Positions 53,028-61,778 of a stretch of DNA of 64,000 nucleotides are shown piece by piece. This stretch comes from Granulicella mallensis MP5ACTX8 (lineage in GTDB: Bacteria > Acidobacteriota > Terriglobia > Terriglobales > Acidobacteriaceae): assembly GCF_000178955.2 (NCBI RefSeq), contig NC_016631.1:5084001-5148000 (forward strand), read 5' to 3'. The notes under the pieces were generated by a model that was not told where the DNA came from, searched no databases, and was given only the letters and a program-made list of their open reading frames with translations. The position numbers and the translations under genes are program-made. Each line of letters starts with the position of its first letter. Position 1 is the stretch's first letter.

Positions 53028-54965
53028 GTGAAAAACCATCGTCTATCCGTCTCGTCCGTGGCCAGCGTACTGAGCGTGACTTTTGCTTTGGGGCTGAGCG
53101 GTTGCTCGGCAAACTTCGGAACCACCTCCGATACCGCAACCCAAACCGCGGTACACATTCAAGGACGGGTTCATGGTGGCCAGCAGCCGATCAGTGGCTC
53201 ACATGTGTATATGTATGCCGCCAGTAACGCTGCTTATGGCGGTAATGGCATCGCTTCGACCGCAGGCGCTACCGGCAATGCGTCGGTCTCGCTGCTGACT
53301 TCCGCGACGGGGAACCCGGCAGATACGAACGGGAACTTCTACGTCACCACAGATGTAAACGGAAACTTCAGTATCAATGGAGCGTTTGCCTGCTCTTCCG
53401 GCCAGCAGGTCTATCTGTATTCGACCGGCGGAGATCCGCAGTTGAATGGCGTAGGAGTAGCTGGGACGCCAAACTCCGCGGCATCGCTGATGGCGGTTGT
53501 CGGCGATTGCTCCAGTTCGACCTTTCCGGGGGTTACCTCGGTGTTCATGAATGAGGTCACCACGGTGGCTGCAGCCTATGCGCTGGCGGGATTTGCTACC
53601 GATCCCCTGCACATCGGCGCGCCCAGCGCGGTGGCGGGCCATGCGCTTGCCAGAACTGGATTTGCTAATGCCTTCAATACTGCGCTGAACATCGTGAGCC
53701 AGACCACCGGGGTTCCCAATGCAACCTTGCCTCTGAACGCCACCGCCGCCGTTCCCGTGACTACGATCAACACCCTTGCGGACATACTCGCGGCCTGTAT
53801 CAACTCCAACGGAGTCAGTTCGTCTGGATGCAGCACGCTCTTCACAAATACAAACTACGGCACGATGCCCACCGACACGGCAACAGCGGCCATCAACATC
53901 GCGCAGCACCCGGCAGCCAACGTCAGCGCGCTGCTCAACCTGGCAACCAATGCCAGCCCCTTCCAGTCCATCCTTACCTCTGCCAACGACCTGACCCTCG
54001 GAATCCAGTACACCGGCGGCAATCTGAGAAGACCACAGGCAGTAGCCATCGACGGGGCGGGCAACGCCTGGGTGACGGATAACACAGGGAACTCCGTAAC
54101 CAAAGTCTCCAGTGGCGGGGCATTCCTCTCCGGGGCCAGCGGCTTCTCCGGCCTGAATGGGCCCTTTGGGATTGCGATCGACCTCTCGGGCAACGCCTGG
54201 GTGACGAATAGCCTGGGCACCTCCATCACCGAATTCACCAATAACGGGGTCGTCCTCGGCAGCTACTCCACTGGCAATATGCAGGCGAGGTCGGTCGCGA
54301 TCGACAGCGCAGGCAACGGCTGGGTGGCCAATTTTATATTCGACAGTGGCGTCTTGAATAAGTTCTCTCCTAGCGGGACACCGCTTAAAACCTACAACGG
54401 CCATGATCTGAATGAGGCCGATGCGATTGCCCTCGATGGCGCGGGGAATGCGTGGGTGGCTAGTACCCCCGGCGAAGTGACCGAGTTCGCCAACGCCACG
54501 GCACTCCCCTTTGCTCTGATATCCGCCCCAGACCTTCCAACCGGGATTGCGATCGACAGCGCAGGCAACGCGTGGACGAGTGATTTCGAGAATGCCGTGA
54601 TCGAGTACTCCAACGCAGGGGTGGTCCTCAATACTTACACTGGCGCCGGCTTGAACAACCCAGAGGGGATCTCCATCGATGGTGCGGGCAATGTCTGGGC
54701 GAGTAATTTTATGGGGAACTCGGTGACTGAGTTCTCCAAGACCGGGACGGTCCTCTCCGGAGTCAACGGCTACACCAGCAGCGGCCTGACCTTTCCGGAG
54801 TCGATTGCGGTCGACGGCTCGGGCAATGTCTGGGTGCCTAGCTTAGGCGGCAACTATTTGACTGAGCTCATCGGCATCGGTGCTCCTGTGATTACTCCGA
54901 TCGCTGCAGGTCTGCCTGCTGTTCCAACGACGGACGGAAGCAGCAAGCTGGGCACACGCCCGTAG
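53028..54965 (+). CDS. NHL-repeat lipoprotein, array unit 2
   Basis: About 645 residues from GTG 53028; lipobox LSGC at Cys26. Same N-terminal module and tail (TDGSSKLGTRP) as unit 1. The seven repeats are the most divergent of the array: several lack the LSGANGY segment and are shorter (for example IALDGAGNAWVASTPGEVTEFA), and one has an insertion (VANFIFDSGVLNKFS). The count is still seven, which suggests that the propeller fold constrains it. It is the shortest complete member. The leader is of the shorter CAGCA type found in units 2, 3, 4 and 6, and a terminator hairpin follows. Confidence 0.92.
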   Translation: MKNHRLSVSSVASVLSVTFALGLSGCSANFGTTSDTATQTAVHIQGRVHGGQQPISGSHVYMYAASNAAYGGNGIASTAGATGNASVSLLTSATGNPADTNGNFYVTTDVNGNFSINGAFACSSGQQVYLYSTGGDPQLNGVGVAGTPNSAASLMAVVGDCSSSTFPGVTSVFMNEVTTVAAAYALAGFATDPLHIGAPSAVAGHALARTGFANAFNTALNIVSQTTGVPNATLPLNATAAVPVTTINTLADILAACINSNGVSSSGCSTLFTNTNYGTMPTDTATAAINIAQHPAANVSALLNLATNASPFQSILTSANDLTLGIQYTGGNLRRPQAVAIDGAGNAWVTDNTGNSVTKVSSGGAFLSGASGFSGLNGPFGIAIDLSGNAWVTNSLGTSITEFTNNGVVLGSYSTGNMQARSVAIDSAGNGWVANFIFDSGVLNKFSPSGTPLKTYNGHDLNEADAIALDGAGNAWVASTPGEVTEFANATALPFALISAPDLPTGIAIDSAGNAWTSDFENAVIEYSNAGVVLNTYTGAGLNNPEGISIDGAGNVWASNFMGNSVTEFSKTGTVLSGVNGYTSSGLTFPESIAVDGSGNVWVPSLGGNYLTELIGIGAPVITPIAAGLPAVPTTDGSSKLGTRP

Positions 54966-54989
54966 CTTCTTCGGCTTCGGGGCTCTACC

Positions 54990-55029
54990 GGCGCTCATTC
55001 CTGCGTGTTCTTCGCGCAGGGTGGGCGCC
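54990..55029 (+). terminator. Array terminator hairpin, unit 2
   Basis: GGCGCTCATTCCTGCG against CGCAGGGTGGGCGCC; the 3' arm has lost one base compared with unit 1, leaving the outer GGCGC/GCGCC and inner CCTGCG/CGCAGG pairs. Confidence 0.7.
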
Positions 55030-55155
55030 TTCGTTCGTTAGGCGCAGGCTCATTTTTCGGTGAAGTTTTATACCTTGTCTTCCAACGTACAGCCGATCTG
55101 CTGTTAACCTTATTTGCAGTTCAAAAATCAGCACTGGGTAAGTTTCAGCACAAAG

Positions 55156-55175
55156 CCACCGTTCCGGTGTGGGAG
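55156..55175 (+). promoter_or_regulatory. Array leader hairpin and binding site, unit 3
   Basis: Identical 20-bp hairpin/GGGAG cassette; GTG start at 55181. Confidence 0.75.
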
Positions 55176-55180
55176 TCTTC

Positions 55181-57154
55181 GTGAAAAAACATCCTCTATC
55201 TTCTTTCTCGTCTGTGGCCAGCGTACTGAGCGTAGCTTGTGCTCTGGGGTTGAGCGGTTGCTCGGCAAACTTCGGAGATGTTTCCGATACCACAACCCAA
55301 ACCGCGGTACACATTCAAGGACTGGTTCATGGTGGCCAGCAACCGATCAGCGGAGCGCATGTGTATATGTACGCGACCAGCACAGCCGCTTATGGTGGTA
55401 ACGGTATTGCTCCGACAAAAGGCGCCACCGGCAATGCGTCGACCTCGCTGCTGACCGCCGCGACGGGGAACCCGGCAGATGCGAACGGGCACTTCTACGT
55501 CACTACGAACACCTTTGGCGACTTCAGTATCAATGGGGCGTTTGCCTGCACGTCCGGCCAGCAGGTGTATCTATACTCGACCGGCGGCGATCCTCAGTTG
55601 GCCGGAACAGGAATTGCCGGCACGCCGAATCCCGCGGCCTCTCTAATGGCAGTGGTAGGCGACTGCTCCAGCTCGGCCTTCCCGGGGGTTACCTCGGTGT
55701 TCATGAATGAGGTCACCACGGTGGCTGCAGCCTATGCGCTGGCGGGATTTGCTACCGATCCCCTGCACATCGGCGCTCCCAGCTCGGTGGCGGGTCATTC
55801 GCTTGCCAGGACCGGCCTGGCCAATGCGTTCCATACCGCGCTGAATCTCGTGAACCAGACCAGCGGTGCAGCCAATGCAACTTTTCCCCTCAACAGCCGG
55901 GCCGTAGTTCCCGTGACCACGATCAACACCCTGGCGGACATACTCGCGGCCTGCGTCAACTCCAACGGTGTCAGCTCATCGGGCTGCAGCACACTCTTCT
56001 CCAACACGACCTACAGTACAGCTCCGACCGACACAGCAACGGCAGCCATCCATATCGCGCAGCACCCGGCAGCCAACGTCAGCGCGCTGCTCAGCCTGGC
56101 AACGAATGCCAGCCCCTTCCAATCCATCCTTACCTCTGCCAACGACCTGTCCCTCGGGGTCCGCTACACCGGCGGCGGATTGAACTCGCCCTTCAGGGTC
56201 GCAATCGATGGCGCGGGCAACGCCTGGGTGCCCAATCTCGGAGCCAACACCGTGACCGAGATTTCCAGCGCCGGGACATTTCTCTCCGGGACCAAAGGCT
56301 ACACCGACGGTGGACTGAACTTACCAGAAGGCATTGCGATCGACCTCTCGGGCAACGCCTGGTTGCCTAATTTCTTAGCGAACTCCGTGACCGAACTCTC
56401 CAGCACCGGGGCAGCCCTCTCCGGGAGCAATGGCTACACCGGCGGCGGCATGAGCTTTCCAGAGAGGATCGCGATCGACAGCGTGGGCAACGCCTGGGTT
56501 GCCAATGAAGGTAGCACCGTAACCAAACTTTCCAGCACCGGAGCATTTCTCTCCGGGCCCAACGGCTTTACCAGCGGCGGACTGAACGTTCCTTTTGGAA
56601 TCGCGATCGACGGCGCAAACAACGCCTGGGTGCCTAATGAGGATGGTAACTCCGTGACCGAGTTCTCCAACGCCGGGGCGGTCCTCTCCGGGATCGGGGG
56701 CTACATCGGCGGCGGACTGAACTCGCCAGAGGGGATCGCGATCGACAGCGTGGGCAACGCCTGGGTGTTTAATTTCGGAGGTGGCTCCGTGACCAAGTTC
56801 TCCAACGCCGGGGCAGTCCTTAACGACTACACCGGCGGCGGCCTGAGTTTTCCAACTGGGATCACGATCGACGGCGCGGGCAATGCCTGGGTCATTAATC
56901 AAGGTAACTCCGTAACCGAGATTTCCAACTCCGGGGTATTCCTCTCCGGAGCCAAAGGCTACACCAGCGGCGGCCTGAGCTCGCCCGTTGGGGTCGCGAT
57001 CGACGGTTCGGGCAACGCCTGGATCACGAATTTACAAGGCAACTCCGTGACTGAGATGATCGGTATAGGTATCCCCGTGATTACTCCAATCGTTGCCGGT
57101 CTGCCCGTTATCCCAACCAAGGACGGCAGCAGCAACCTGGGCACACGCCCGTAG
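55181..57154 (+). CDS. NHL-repeat lipoprotein, array unit 3
   Basis: About 657 residues from GTG 55181. The signal peptide starts KKHPLSSFSS and is one residue longer, with lipobox LSGC at Cys27. The N-terminal module is nearly identical to unit 2 in the MNEVTTVAAAYALAGF region but closer to unit 1 in AFACTSGQQVYLYS, a mosaic that suggests gene conversion. Seven repeats follow (AIDGAGNAWVPN, AIDLSGNAWLPN, AIDSVGNAWVAN, AIDGANNAWVPN, AIDSVGNAWVFN, TIDGAGNAWVIN, AIDGSGNAWITN). The tail is KDGSSNLGTRP. Same predicted surface propeller role as its neighbours. Confidence 0.92.
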   Translation: MKKHPLSSFSSVASVLSVACALGLSGCSANFGDVSDTTTQTAVHIQGLVHGGQQPISGAHVYMYATSTAAYGGNGIAPTKGATGNASTSLLTAATGNPADANGHFYVTTNTFGDFSINGAFACTSGQQVYLYSTGGDPQLAGTGIAGTPNPAASLMAVVGDCSSSAFPGVTSVFMNEVTTVAAAYALAGFATDPLHIGAPSSVAGHSLARTGLANAFHTALNLVNQTSGAANATFPLNSRAVVPVTTINTLADILAACVNSNGVSSSGCSTLFSNTTYSTAPTDTATAAIHIAQHPAANVSALLSLATNASPFQSILTSANDLSLGVRYTGGGLNSPFRVAIDGAGNAWVPNLGANTVTEISSAGTFLSGTKGYTDGGLNLPEGIAIDLSGNAWLPNFLANSVTELSSTGAALSGSNGYTGGGMSFPERIAIDSVGNAWVANEGSTVTKLSSTGAFLSGPNGFTSGGLNVPFGIAIDGANNAWVPNEDGNSVTEFSNAGAVLSGIGGYIGGGLNSPEGIAIDSVGNAWVFNFGGGSVTKFSNAGAVLNDYTGGGLSFPTGITIDGAGNAWVINQGNSVTEISNSGVFLSGAKGYTSGGLSSPVGVAIDGSGNAWITNLQGNSVTEMIGIGIPVITPIVAGLPVIPTKDGSSNLGTRP

Positions 57155-57178
57155 CCTCTTCGGCTTCGGACTCTACCT

Positions 57179-57220
57179 GGCGCTCATTCCCGCGTGTTCT
57201 TTGCGCAGGGAGTGGGCGCC
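57179..57220 (+). terminator. Array terminator hairpin, unit 3
   Basis: GGCGCTCATTCCCGCG against CGCAGGGAGTGGGCGCC. The outer GGCGC/GCGCC pairs are retained; the middle differs from unit 1 by single-base changes. Confidence 0.7.
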
Positions 57221-57342
57221 ATCGTTCGTTGGGTGCGGGCTAATTTTCCGGTGAGTCTACACCTTGCTATTCAAGGTGCTGTTTCTCTGCTGTTAAGCTA
57301 TTTGCAGTTCAAGATCAGCTCTGGGTAAGTTTCAGCACAAAG

Positions 57343-57362
57343 CCACCGTTCCGGTGTGGGAG
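57343..57362 (+). promoter_or_regulatory. Array leader hairpin and binding site, unit 4
   Basis: Identical 20-bp hairpin/GGGAG cassette; GTG start at 57368. Confidence 0.75.
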
Positions 57363-57367
57363 ACTTC

Positions 57368-59341
57368 GTGAAAAACCATCGTCTATCCTTCTCGTCTGTA
57401 GCCAGCGTACTGAGCGTGGCTTTTGTTCTGGGGCTGAGCGGTTGCTCGGCAAACTTCGGAACTACCTCCGATACCGCGACACAGACCGCGATGCATATTC
57501 GGGGCATCGTTCATGGAGGCCAACAACCGATCAGTGGCTCTCATGTCTATATGTACGCCGCCAGCACAGCCGCTTATGGCGGCCGGGGCATTGCTCCCAC
57601 TACCGGCAATGCGTCAACCTCGCTGCTGACCGCCGCGACCGGAAACCCGGCGGATTCGAACGCGAATTTCTACGTCGTTACGGACACCTTCGGCAACTTC
57701 GATATCAATGGGAACTTTTCCTGCACTCCGAATACCCAGGTCTACCTGTACTCGACGGGCGGCGATCCACAGTTGGCCGGTGCAGGAATCGCCGGCACAC
57801 CGAATCCTGCAGCTTCGCTGATGGCTGTCGTGGGCAACTGCGCCAGTGCAACGGCCAGCGCGGCCTTCCCGAACGTAACCTCTGTATTCATGAATGAGGT
57901 CAGTACGGTGGTTGCGGCGTTTGCCCTGGGGGGCTTTGCTACGGACCCCCTGCACATCGGCGCGCCCAGTGTGGTGTCGGGTCATGCACTCTCCGGTATC
58001 GGTCTTGCCAACGCCTTCAACACCGCACTGAATATCGTGAATCAGGCCAGCGGAGTTGCCAATCCGACCTTCCCTACCAATAGCAGCGTTACTGTTCCTG
58101 TGACGAGGATCAACACGGTGGCGGACTTCCTGGCCGCCTGCGTCAACTCCAACGGCGTCAGTTCCTCGGGTTGCAGCACGCTCTTGTCCAATACAACATA
58201 CGGCACAGCCCCTATCGATACGGCGACGGCGGCCATCAACTTCGCGCAGAATCCGAGTGGCCACATCAGTGCGCTGTTCACTCTGGCGACCAACGCCAGT
58301 CCCTTCCAGCCCTTCTTCAGCTCGGCCAACGACCTGTCTCTCACCCTCAACTATGCCGGCGGCGGCCTGAACCAACCAGAGGCGATCGCGATCGACGGCT
58401 CGGGCAACGTCTGGGCGGCGAATGCCGGACGTGGCTCTGTAACCGAGATCTCCAGTGCCGGGACCTTTCTCTCCGGAGCCAACGGGTACACCGGCGGCGG
58501 CCTGAGCTCCCCAGAGGCAATCGCGATCGACGCCGCAGGCAACGCCTGGGTGGGGAATGTCTCAAGTAATTCCGTGACCAAACTCTCCAGCACCGGGACA
58601 GTTCTCTCCGGCACCAACGGGTATACCGGCGGCGGCCTGGCCGCGCCAAAGGCGATCGCGATCGACGCCGCGGGTAACGCCTGGGTAGCGAATACCGACG
58701 GTAATTCCGTGACCGAGATCTCCAGCGCCGGGGCATTCCTCTCCGGAGCCAACGGCTACATTGGCGGCGGCCTGTCCGATCCGGAGGGGATCGCGATCGA
58801 TGGTTCGGGCAACGCCTGGGTGAGCAATTTCGGCGGCTCCGCCGTGACCGAGTTCTCCAATGCCGGGGCATTACTCTCCGAGCACACCGGCGGCCTGAGC
58901 TTTTCAGAGGGCATCGCGATCGATGGGTCGGGCAGCGCCTGGACGCCAAATGGCTTAAGTGACACGGTGACGGAGTTCTCCAATGCCGGGGTGCTCCTCT
59001 CCGGGAACGGCTACACCGGCGGCGGCCTGAACGAGCCCTTTGGGATCGCGATCGACGGCGCGGGCAGCGCCTGGCTGCCGAATTTCAGCGGCAACACCGT
59101 GACCGAGTTCTCCAGTACCGGAGCCATCCTCTCTGGGACCGGCTTCTATACCGGCGGCGGCTTGAATGGGCCTGAGGGGATCGCGATCGATGGCTCGGGC
59201 AACGTCTGGGTGCCGAATTTCAACGGCAACTCCCTGACCGAGCTGGTCGGCGCCGGTGCCCCCGTGATTACTCCGATCTCTGCAGGCCTACCCGTGATCC
59301 CGACGACGGACGGAAGCAGCAATCTTGGCACACGGCCGTAG
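57368..59341 (+). CDS. NHL-repeat lipoprotein, array unit 4
   Basis: About 657 residues from GTG 57368; lipobox LSGC at Cys26. The N-terminal module has a shorter loop after GIAPT and a variant NFSCTPNTQVYLYS, plus a small insertion (GNCASATASAAFP) shared with unit 6, so units 4 and 6 are a sub-pair. The seven repeats are the most regular of the array, with units of 45 residues (135 bp) near the start and nearly uniform GANGYTGGGL connectors. The tail is TDGSSNLGTRP. The spacer after this gene is longer and unlike the others before its terminator. Confidence 0.92.
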   Translation: MKNHRLSFSSVASVLSVAFVLGLSGCSANFGTTSDTATQTAMHIRGIVHGGQQPISGSHVYMYAASTAAYGGRGIAPTTGNASTSLLTAATGNPADSNANFYVVTDTFGNFDINGNFSCTPNTQVYLYSTGGDPQLAGAGIAGTPNPAASLMAVVGNCASATASAAFPNVTSVFMNEVSTVVAAFALGGFATDPLHIGAPSVVSGHALSGIGLANAFNTALNIVNQASGVANPTFPTNSSVTVPVTRINTVADFLAACVNSNGVSSSGCSTLLSNTTYGTAPIDTATAAINFAQNPSGHISALFTLATNASPFQPFFSSANDLSLTLNYAGGGLNQPEAIAIDGSGNVWAANAGRGSVTEISSAGTFLSGANGYTGGGLSSPEAIAIDAAGNAWVGNVSSNSVTKLSSTGTVLSGTNGYTGGGLAAPKAIAIDAAGNAWVANTDGNSVTEISSAGAFLSGANGYIGGGLSDPEGIAIDGSGNAWVSNFGGSAVTEFSNAGALLSEHTGGLSFSEGIAIDGSGSAWTPNGLSDTVTEFSNAGVLLSGNGYTGGGLNEPFGIAIDGAGSAWLPNFSGNTVTEFSSTGAILSGTGFYTGGGLNGPEGIAIDGSGNVWVPNFNGNSLTELVGAGAPVITPISAGLPVIPTTDGSSNLGTRP

Positions 59342-59410
59342 AACGGCGCGAAGGGTAACGCTGGTTCTTTAACGAACTGAAGACTCAGCACATTAGTCTC
59401 TTCGTTATCC

Positions 59411-59451
59411 GGCTCCCATTCCTGCGTGTTCTTTACGCAGGAATGGGAGCC
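59411..59451 (+). terminator. Array terminator hairpin, unit 4, with compensatory changes
   Basis: GGCTCCCATTCCTGCG pairs perfectly with CGCAGGAATGGGAGCC, then CTTTTCG. Compared with unit 1, both arms changed together (GGCGCT to GGCTCC, GGGCGCC to GGGAGCC), which supports a selected stem. Confidence 0.8.
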
Positions 59452-59572
59452 TTTTCGTCGGATACGGGCCAACTTTTCGATGGAGTTTATCCCTTGCTAG
59501 CCAAAGTGAGACGGAGCTGCTGATAACCTAACTGGACTCGGCCCCCGTTCTACATAAGCTGTACGCATGAAA

Positions 59573-59592
59573 CCACCGTTCCGGTGTGGGAG
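59573..59592 (+). promoter_or_regulatory. Array leader hairpin and binding site, unit 5
   Basis: Identical 20-bp hairpin/GGGAG cassette; GTG start at 59599. The upstream leader is of the unit-1 type (GCTGATAACCTA, CCCCGTTCT, TACGCAT). Confidence 0.75.
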
Positions 59593-59598
59593 ATTTTC

Positions 59599-61563
59599 GT
59601 GAGAAATCGTTGTCTATCCTTTTCGTCTGTGGCCAGCGTACTGAGCGTGGCTTTTGCTCTGGGGCTGAGCGGCTGCTCGGCGAACTTCGGAACCACTTCC
59701 GATACCGCAACGCAGACTGCGGTGCACATTCATGGCATCGTTCATGGAGGTCAGCAGCCGCTTAGTGGCGCGCAGGTCTATATGTATGCGGCGAGCACGT
59801 TCGGTTATGGCGGTAACGGCATCGCTCCCTCATCGACCAATGCATCGACCTCCTTGCTGACTGCAGCCACGGGAAACCCGGCGGATGGGAACGGGAACTT
59901 CTACGTCACGACGGATGCCGCGGGCAACTTCGATATCAATGGAGCGTTTGCCTGCAGCCCGGGGACAGAGGTCTATCTGTATTCGGCGGGCGGCGATCCG
60001 CAGTTGGCCGGCATAGGAGTTGCCGGCGCATCGAACCCTGCGGCCACGCTGCTGGCGCTGGTCGGCAACTGCGCCAGCGGGACGCCCGGTGCCGCCTTCC
60101 CGACCGTTACGTCGGTGGCGATGAATGAAGTCAGCACGGTAGCTGCAGCGTATGCCCTCGCAGGCTTTGCCACCGATCCGCTGCACATCGGCGCGCCTAC
60201 CGCATCAGGCGATACGCTCGCCGGGACCGGCCTGACCAACGCCTTCACAACCGGGTTGAATCTAGTGAACCAAGTCACCGGCTTGCCCAATCCGACCTTT
60301 CCTCTGAACAGCAACGCTGTCGTCCCCGTGACCACGATCAACACCGTGGCGGATGTTCTGGCTGCCTGCGTCAACTCCAACGGTGTCAGCTCGTCCGGTT
60401 GCAGCACGCTCTTCGCCAACACGACCTACGCCACGACGCCCACCGATACGGCAGCAGCAGCCATCAACCTCGCGCAGAACGCGGGGACCAACATTAATTT
60501 TCTGGTCCAGTTGGCAAATAACGCCAGTCCCTTCCAGCCCTTCAACAGCTCTCTCATCGACTTCTCCCTCGGGATCAACTACACCGGCGGCGGCCTTAGC
60601 TTCTCCAATGGGATCGCGATCGATGGCTCGGGTAACGTCTGGGTTGCGAATTCCGGAACGCTCTCAGTGACCAAGATCTCCAGTACCGGGACCTATCTCT
60701 CCGGAGCCACTGGCTACCCGACCGCAGCCGGGAATATCGCGATCGACACCTCGGGCAATGCCTGGGTCACCAGCGGTAATTTTTCCGTAACGAAGCTCTC
60801 CGGTACCGGGACAGTCCTCAGCGTCGTCAACGGCTCCTCCGGCGGCGCCCTGGACGAGCCACAGTCACTCGCGATCGACGGCTCGGGGAACGTCTGGGTG
60901 AATGATTTTGAGAATAACTCCGTAACCGAGATCTCCAGCACCGGGGTAATCCTCTCCGGGAACGGCTACACCGGCGGCGGCCTGAACGAACCGGATGGGA
61001 TCGCAATCGACGGCGCGGGCAATGTCTGGTCGGGGAATTTCACTGCTAACTCCGTGACCAAGCTCTCCAATGCCGGGACAATCCTCTCCGGAGCTAACGG
61101 CTACACCGGCGGCGGCTTGACAACGCCCGAGCAGATCGCGGTTGACGGCTCGGGCAATGCCTGGATAGCGGGTGGAGGGTTCTCTGTCGCCGAGATCTCC
61201 AATACCGGGACATTCCTCTCAGGGAGCACCGGCTACTTCGCCGATGGGACCGTGAACGAGGCCAGTGGGATCGCGATCGACGGGGCGGGCAATGCCTGGG
61301 TGGCCAACACCTTCGGCTCCGTGGTCGGGATCTCCAGCACCGGGGATACTCTCTCCGGTTTCAGCGGCTACACCAGCGGCGGCTTGAATGGGCCCATGCA
61401 GATCGCGATAGACGGCTCAGGCAACGCCTGGATCACGAATTTCCAAGGCAGCTCCGTGACCGAGATGATCGGCATCGGTGTCCCTGTCATCACTCCGATC
61501 GCTGCCGGTCTGTCCGCGTTCCCTACTCCGGACGGAAGCAGCCGCCTGGGCACACGCCCGTAG
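59599..61563 (+). CDS. NHL-repeat lipoprotein, array unit 5
   Basis: About 654 residues from GTG 59599; lipobox LSGC at Cys26. The first six residues (MRNRCL) match unit 1 rather than the MKNHRL of units 2, 4 and 6, in line with its unit-1 type leader. The N-terminal module is the most divergent (HGIVHGGQQPLSGAQVYMYA, AFACSPGTEVYLYSAGGDP). The seven repeats include irregular blades (TGYPTAAGNIAIDTSGNAWV and VNGSSGGALDEPQSLAIDG). The tail is PDGSSRLGTRP. A terminator hairpin follows. Confidence 0.92.
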   Translation: MRNRCLSFSSVASVLSVAFALGLSGCSANFGTTSDTATQTAVHIHGIVHGGQQPLSGAQVYMYAASTFGYGGNGIAPSSTNASTSLLTAATGNPADGNGNFYVTTDAAGNFDINGAFACSPGTEVYLYSAGGDPQLAGIGVAGASNPAATLLALVGNCASGTPGAAFPTVTSVAMNEVSTVAAAYALAGFATDPLHIGAPTASGDTLAGTGLTNAFTTGLNLVNQVTGLPNPTFPLNSNAVVPVTTINTVADVLAACVNSNGVSSSGCSTLFANTTYATTPTDTAAAAINLAQNAGTNINFLVQLANNASPFQPFNSSLIDFSLGINYTGGGLSFSNGIAIDGSGNVWVANSGTLSVTKISSTGTYLSGATGYPTAAGNIAIDTSGNAWVTSGNFSVTKLSGTGTVLSVVNGSSGGALDEPQSLAIDGSGNVWVNDFENNSVTEISSTGVILSGNGYTGGGLNEPDGIAIDGAGNVWSGNFTANSVTKLSNAGTILSGANGYTGGGLTTPEQIAVDGSGNAWIAGGGFSVAEISNTGTFLSGSTGYFADGTVNEASGIAIDGAGNAWVANTFGSVVGISSTGDTLSGFSGYTSGGLNGPMQIAIDGSGNAWITNFQGSSVTEMIGIGVPVITPIAAGLSAFPTPDGSSRLGTRP

Positions 61564-61588
61564 CTTCTTCGGCTTCGGGACTCTACAT

Positions 61589-61630
61589 GGCGCTCATTCC
61601 CGCGCGTTCTTTGCGCAGGGGGTGGGCGCC
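61589..61630 (+). terminator. Array terminator hairpin, unit 5
   Basis: GGCGCTCATTCCCGCG against CGCAGGGGGTGGGCGCC, then TTTG. Outer GGCGC/GCGCC pairs retained. Confidence 0.7.
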
Positions 61631-61753
61631 TTTGTTCGTTACACCCGAACTAACAATTTCCGGTGGAGTTTACCCCTGCTATTCAAAGTGCTGTTTCTCT
61701 GCTGTTAAGCTATTTGCAGTTCAGATCAGCTCTGGGTAAGTTTCAGCACAAAG

Positions 61754-61773
61754 CCACCGTTCCGGTGTGGGAG
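61754..61773 (+). promoter_or_regulatory. Array leader hairpin and binding site, unit 6
   Basis: Identical 20-bp hairpin/GGGAG cassette; GTG start at 61779. Confidence 0.75.
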
Positions 61774-61778
61774 ACTTC

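Noticed and set aside
53199..54404. Long minus-strand open frame inside array unit 2 (and similar ones in other units)
   Set aside because: It is antisense to a clear lipoprotein gene, is low-complexity, and arises from the GC-rich repeat codons.
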